20,201 nt of DNA from Cercozoa sp. M6MM. Lineage: Eukaryota; Endomyxa: Ascetosporea. Each line of letters starts with the position of its first letter. Positions within the stretch are counted from its first letter, which is position 1. The stretch lies in NCBI GenBank assembly GCA_040357565.1, contig JBDODJ010000200.1; one strand, written 5' to 3'. Under the pieces are notes generated by a model that saw nothing but the letters and a program-made list of their open reading frames with translations, did no database searches and had not been told where the DNA came from. Below are positions 17,886-20,201 of the stretch, piece by piece. A program made the translations under genes and the position numbers.

Positions 17886-18973
17886 GTCTCTGTATTTGTA
17901 TGCATATGTGTGTGACTGATGCAGAGACTGGATGGAGAGGCACCCCGAGATGGAGCAAGTGCGTCAGGACACTGAGTCACCGCCTAGGGTGCCGAACATC
18001 CCAGCGCATCCCACGCAGCAGGTAACTTGTTGCACACGCACCTGTCCATCCTCGTCGTGTGTGCCGTTGGAAAGCTTGTGTGTGTGTGTCTGTGTATGTT
18101 GTGTCTGTGTATGTGTGTCTGTGTCTGTGTCTGTGTCTGTGTGTGTGTTCGCTGGAGTGAGTTGACACCCGACAGACCTTGTGTGTGCGCAGCCTTTACC
18201 GTCGGAAGTGTTGAGGTTAACGCGAATGCTGGCAGGCACGCAAGTCCCGTCGCGCACGCTCCCGACCCGCTCGCGTCCGTTGCCGGCCTCGTTGCGAGTG
18301 AGGCCGCACGTGTCGCTGACTGCCTCCACCGACATGACAGGTGCCGGGCGCCTGCCGCATGTTTTAGACTTTAAATGCCTCGGCTTTGTGTCTTTATGTG
18401 CGCATATGTGTGTGTTTAGTAGCGCCACCGACGCTGCAGGCACCGATTGCGCCGCCAAAGAAAAAGAAAAAGTTTCTCTGCACTCTATGGTACACCAATA
18501 GTTTCTGCTTCTCAGGTTGAGTCTCACATGGCCTATCTTTGTATGTGTGTGTGTTTCTTGTGCGCAGTGACAAGTCCTTCGCACGAAGAACAAATCTCCG
18601 TCGTCACCTCGTAGCTTCAACTTTCGTTTCGATCAATTTCCCTTTCGATCAACTTTCCCTTCACTCTGTTTTAGCCTTGTGAATTGTGCCTTGTGTTCCT
18701 GTTTTTGACAGATGACACATGTCAAATACCGTCCTTGGGTGTGCGGCCACTGCGACCTGCGCTTCACAGAGCGCACGAATGCCCGGCGGCACCTGCAAAA
18801 GCAACACAACATTGAAGAGCCTACCTTGACCGATTTGCCCTTTGACGAAACCCTCGAAGACCCGTACGCTTGTTTGCACTTTCCCTTTCACTTACTTTTC
18901 TTCAAACAACTGAAATAAAACCCACTTTGACAGAACCTTCGAGCTGCTCAAGTGCATGTACGACTTTCTCTAG
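17735..18973 (+). CDS. Small two-finger C2H2 zinc-finger protein
   Basis: Probably a nuclear DNA- or RNA-binding protein; no specific family is recognised. Exons 17735-17769, 17925-18021, 18193-18340, 18420-18489, 18568-18610, 18712-18863 and 18934-18973 join to 194 aa. A Pro/Arg-rich N-terminal half (about 20-95) leads into APPKKKKK (about 104-111), a likely nuclear localisation signal. Finger 1 is C114-X2-C117-X12-H130-X3-H134, and finger 2 is C142-X2-C145-X12-H158-X4-H163. They are joined by the seven-residue linker VKYRPWV, unlike the common TGEKP type. A short acidic tail ends KCMYDFL. An intron splits the codon of the second zinc cysteine in finger 1, and another falls between its two histidines. 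The start at 17735 (ATG ATG) is a choice: the frame is open upstream to the likely UTR intron at 17655-17717. Confidence 0.83.
17774..17880. repeat. (CT)n microsatellite with 10-N gap
   Basis: CT dinucleotides are interrupted by ten N (17824-17833). The tract lies in the first coding intron of the C2H2 gene, just after its GTAACT donor. Confidence 0.97.
18078..18152. repeat. GT/GTCT-rich tract in intron
   Basis: An imperfect TGTG/TCTGTG repeat in the second coding intron of the C2H2 gene. Confidence 0.88.
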
Positions 18974-19440
18974 TTAGTATCTTAACCGTGTGAGAGTTCC
19001 ACATTTGGTTTTCTGTGGTATCGGTCGACAGGGCGCCACCCGACAACCAAGAGTGATTCTTGGCTTTCTCGCTGCGTACATGGCGCTTCCTTCGATTTAT
19101 ACATGCACACACACGCCACAGTGGCACACACGGGCATCGACTTCTCGAGCAATCCGAAGCTGACATCGAGTTTTCGCTCCGCCCCGTCCTTTTTTCTGTC
19201 CCAGTCGGTCCCACACATTGCACGTCGTGACGAGGTCGGCGCGAACGCCCTCCGTTACCCTATTTCATTTAATTCATGATAGTTCCTCTCGACGCGAACT
19301 GCCAAGCACAGCAGAACAGGGCAGCTGGATGGAGACGAGAAAACGGGAGACTGTAGCCACTCAGACTTCAGGAACACTCTTGTTCGACACCAAACGACAG
19401 TTTATATGCCAATAAACTGCCCAGACATCATTGGTGTCGG
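18974..19440. promoter_or_regulatory. Intergenic region upstream of carboxypeptidase
   Basis: This holds the 3' flank of the C2H2 gene and the promoter of the carboxypeptidase gene. A TATA-like TTTATATGCC lies about 40 bases before the ATG at 19441. No other gene is seen. Confidence 0.4.
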
Positions 19441-20154
19441 ATGCTGGCCGTATGGCTCGTTTTAATGGTGTTTGGAGGATGCATTGCCGTCGGAGAGGGT
19501 GAAATAAAATAAAATAATACCTGTTTTTGTCCGAGATTCTGTTCTGTTCTGCAGAGTTGTGGTCGGCGTGGCAGCTGCGGCAAGCACTCGATGAGTACAT
19601 GTCTTACGATGAAGTGACGCACTTCCTGCACAGCGTGGCAGCACTGGCGCCCCAGGACACCGACTTGCGCAGCATCGGGCAGACTGAGGAAGGTCGGCAC
19701 CTCTGGGCGCTCTCTGTCGGCACACCTGCTGAGTGAGCACCGTCTCCATATACTATCTGGCATGTCACCCTTCGCTGCATATGTCTGTTTTGGCAGCAAC
19801 GTCAAGCGAGACGAGATTTTGATTGACGCAGCGCAACATGCCAGAGAGTAAATTACCACATTGGACTGTCTTAACCGACAGGGTATTTTGATTTTTGACG
19901 AAAAAACAGGTGGGTAGCACTCCAAACAGCCCTTCGACTCGTGTACGAAACAGTAGTTTTTAAAGAGTCGTCACTGCGTCGTCATTTTCCCGTAGATTCT
20001 TGTGTTTTGGATGCTTTTTTAAATGCTTCGCTCTGTCGACTGAGGAGTGTTCGAACCTGCAGATTGTGCACTTTATTCCTCTGTCGAACCCAGATGGTAC
20101 TTCTCTTCGGGAGGGAACAGAGAACCTGTGCGTGTGCTGGTGTGTGTGTGTGTT

Positions 20155-20201
<47 letters not shown>
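19441..20201 (+). CDS. Secreted M14 zinc carboxypeptidase, 5' part
   Basis: M14 metallocarboxypeptidases remove C-terminal residues from peptides. Exons 19441-19498, 19555-19732, 19797-19847, 19910-19991 and 20045-20096 give the first 140 residues; the gene then enters a GT-rich intron and runs off the window. The N-terminus is a signal peptide (MLAVWLVLMVFGGCIAVG). Next come YMSYDEVTHFL and SIGQTEEGRHLWALSVG, the typical lead-in of CPD/CPE-like members. The zinc site is QHAREW, with His93 and Glu96 as the first two ligands; the intron after HAR-GA splits the Glu codon. IVHFIPLSNPDG matches the strand and loop after the zinc site. The third zinc ligand (His) and the catalytic Glu lie outside the window. 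The protein is likely in the secretory pathway or outside the cell. Confidence 0.92.
20139..20201. repeat. (GT)n microsatellite at right edge
   Basis: GT-rich, then pure GT from about 20156 to the end, inside the last visible carboxypeptidase intron. Confidence 0.97.

Noticed and set aside
19992..20034. Extra exon in the carboxypeptidase from 19996 (DSCVLDAFLN)
   Set aside because: Its phase does not match the preceding exon; treating 19992-20044 as a 53-base intron joins both sides in frame and in the family order.
20048..20060. GTTCGAACC as a tRNA T-loop
   Set aside because: It lies in a carboxypeptidase exon (CSNL) with the flanking codons fully accounted for.
1..20201. CRISPR array, phage or bacterial defence system
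   Set aside because: The repeats are simple microsatellites or intronic satellites without spacers, and all recognisable genes are spliced eukaryotic ones.

Overview
The window is nuclear DNA from an unidentified, intron-rich eukaryotic microbe. Nearly every gene is cut into exons of about 20-200 bases by GT-AG introns, most of them 50-65 bases long. Microsatellites (CA/GT, TA, CT, TTTA), long poly-G/poly-C runs and three N-gaps (13846-13945, 15596-15605, 17824-17833) lie in introns or between genes. I built the gene models by hand. In five of the seven genes all exon phases join without a stop, and three give plausible full-length proteins of 1013, 716 and 138 residues. Such intron density occurs in some free-living protists, including some fornicate excavates, but the lineage cannot be fixed from this window.

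Layout, left to right: (1) 334-6233, minus: a 42-exon gene for a protein like nucleolar Pol5/MYBBP1A. (2) 7234-7940, plus: a complete small CNBP/Gis2/Byr3-like protein with six CCHC zinc knuckles. (3) 8666-12976, plus: a 29-exon ABCG-type half-transporter. (4) 13271-14369, minus: TATA-box-binding protein, with one exon hidden in the 100-N gap. (5) 14671-16672, plus: a zinc alcohol dehydrogenase of the cinnamyl-alcohol-dehydrogenase type, apparently damaged or mis-assembled near its 3' end. (6) about 17735-18973, plus: a small two-finger C2H2 protein with a lysine-rich nuclear signal. (7) 19441 to the window end, plus: the 5' part of a secreted M14 zinc carboxypeptidase.

The genes are unrelated housekeeping and accessory genes. 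I see no operon, transposon, CRISPR array or defence island, and no convincing new multi-gene system. The pairs 1/2 and 4/5 are divergent and share upstream regions; genes 3 and 4 converge across 294 bases. The most interesting signals are molecular: a TBP that has lost both outer DNA-intercalating phenylalanines and carries a C-terminal tail; a zinc-knuckle gene whose four internal introns sit at the same codon of successive knuckles; 5' splice sites rich in GTAC and poor in GTRAG; and a likely AG-to-GG acceptor change plus a lost exon in the dehydrogenase.
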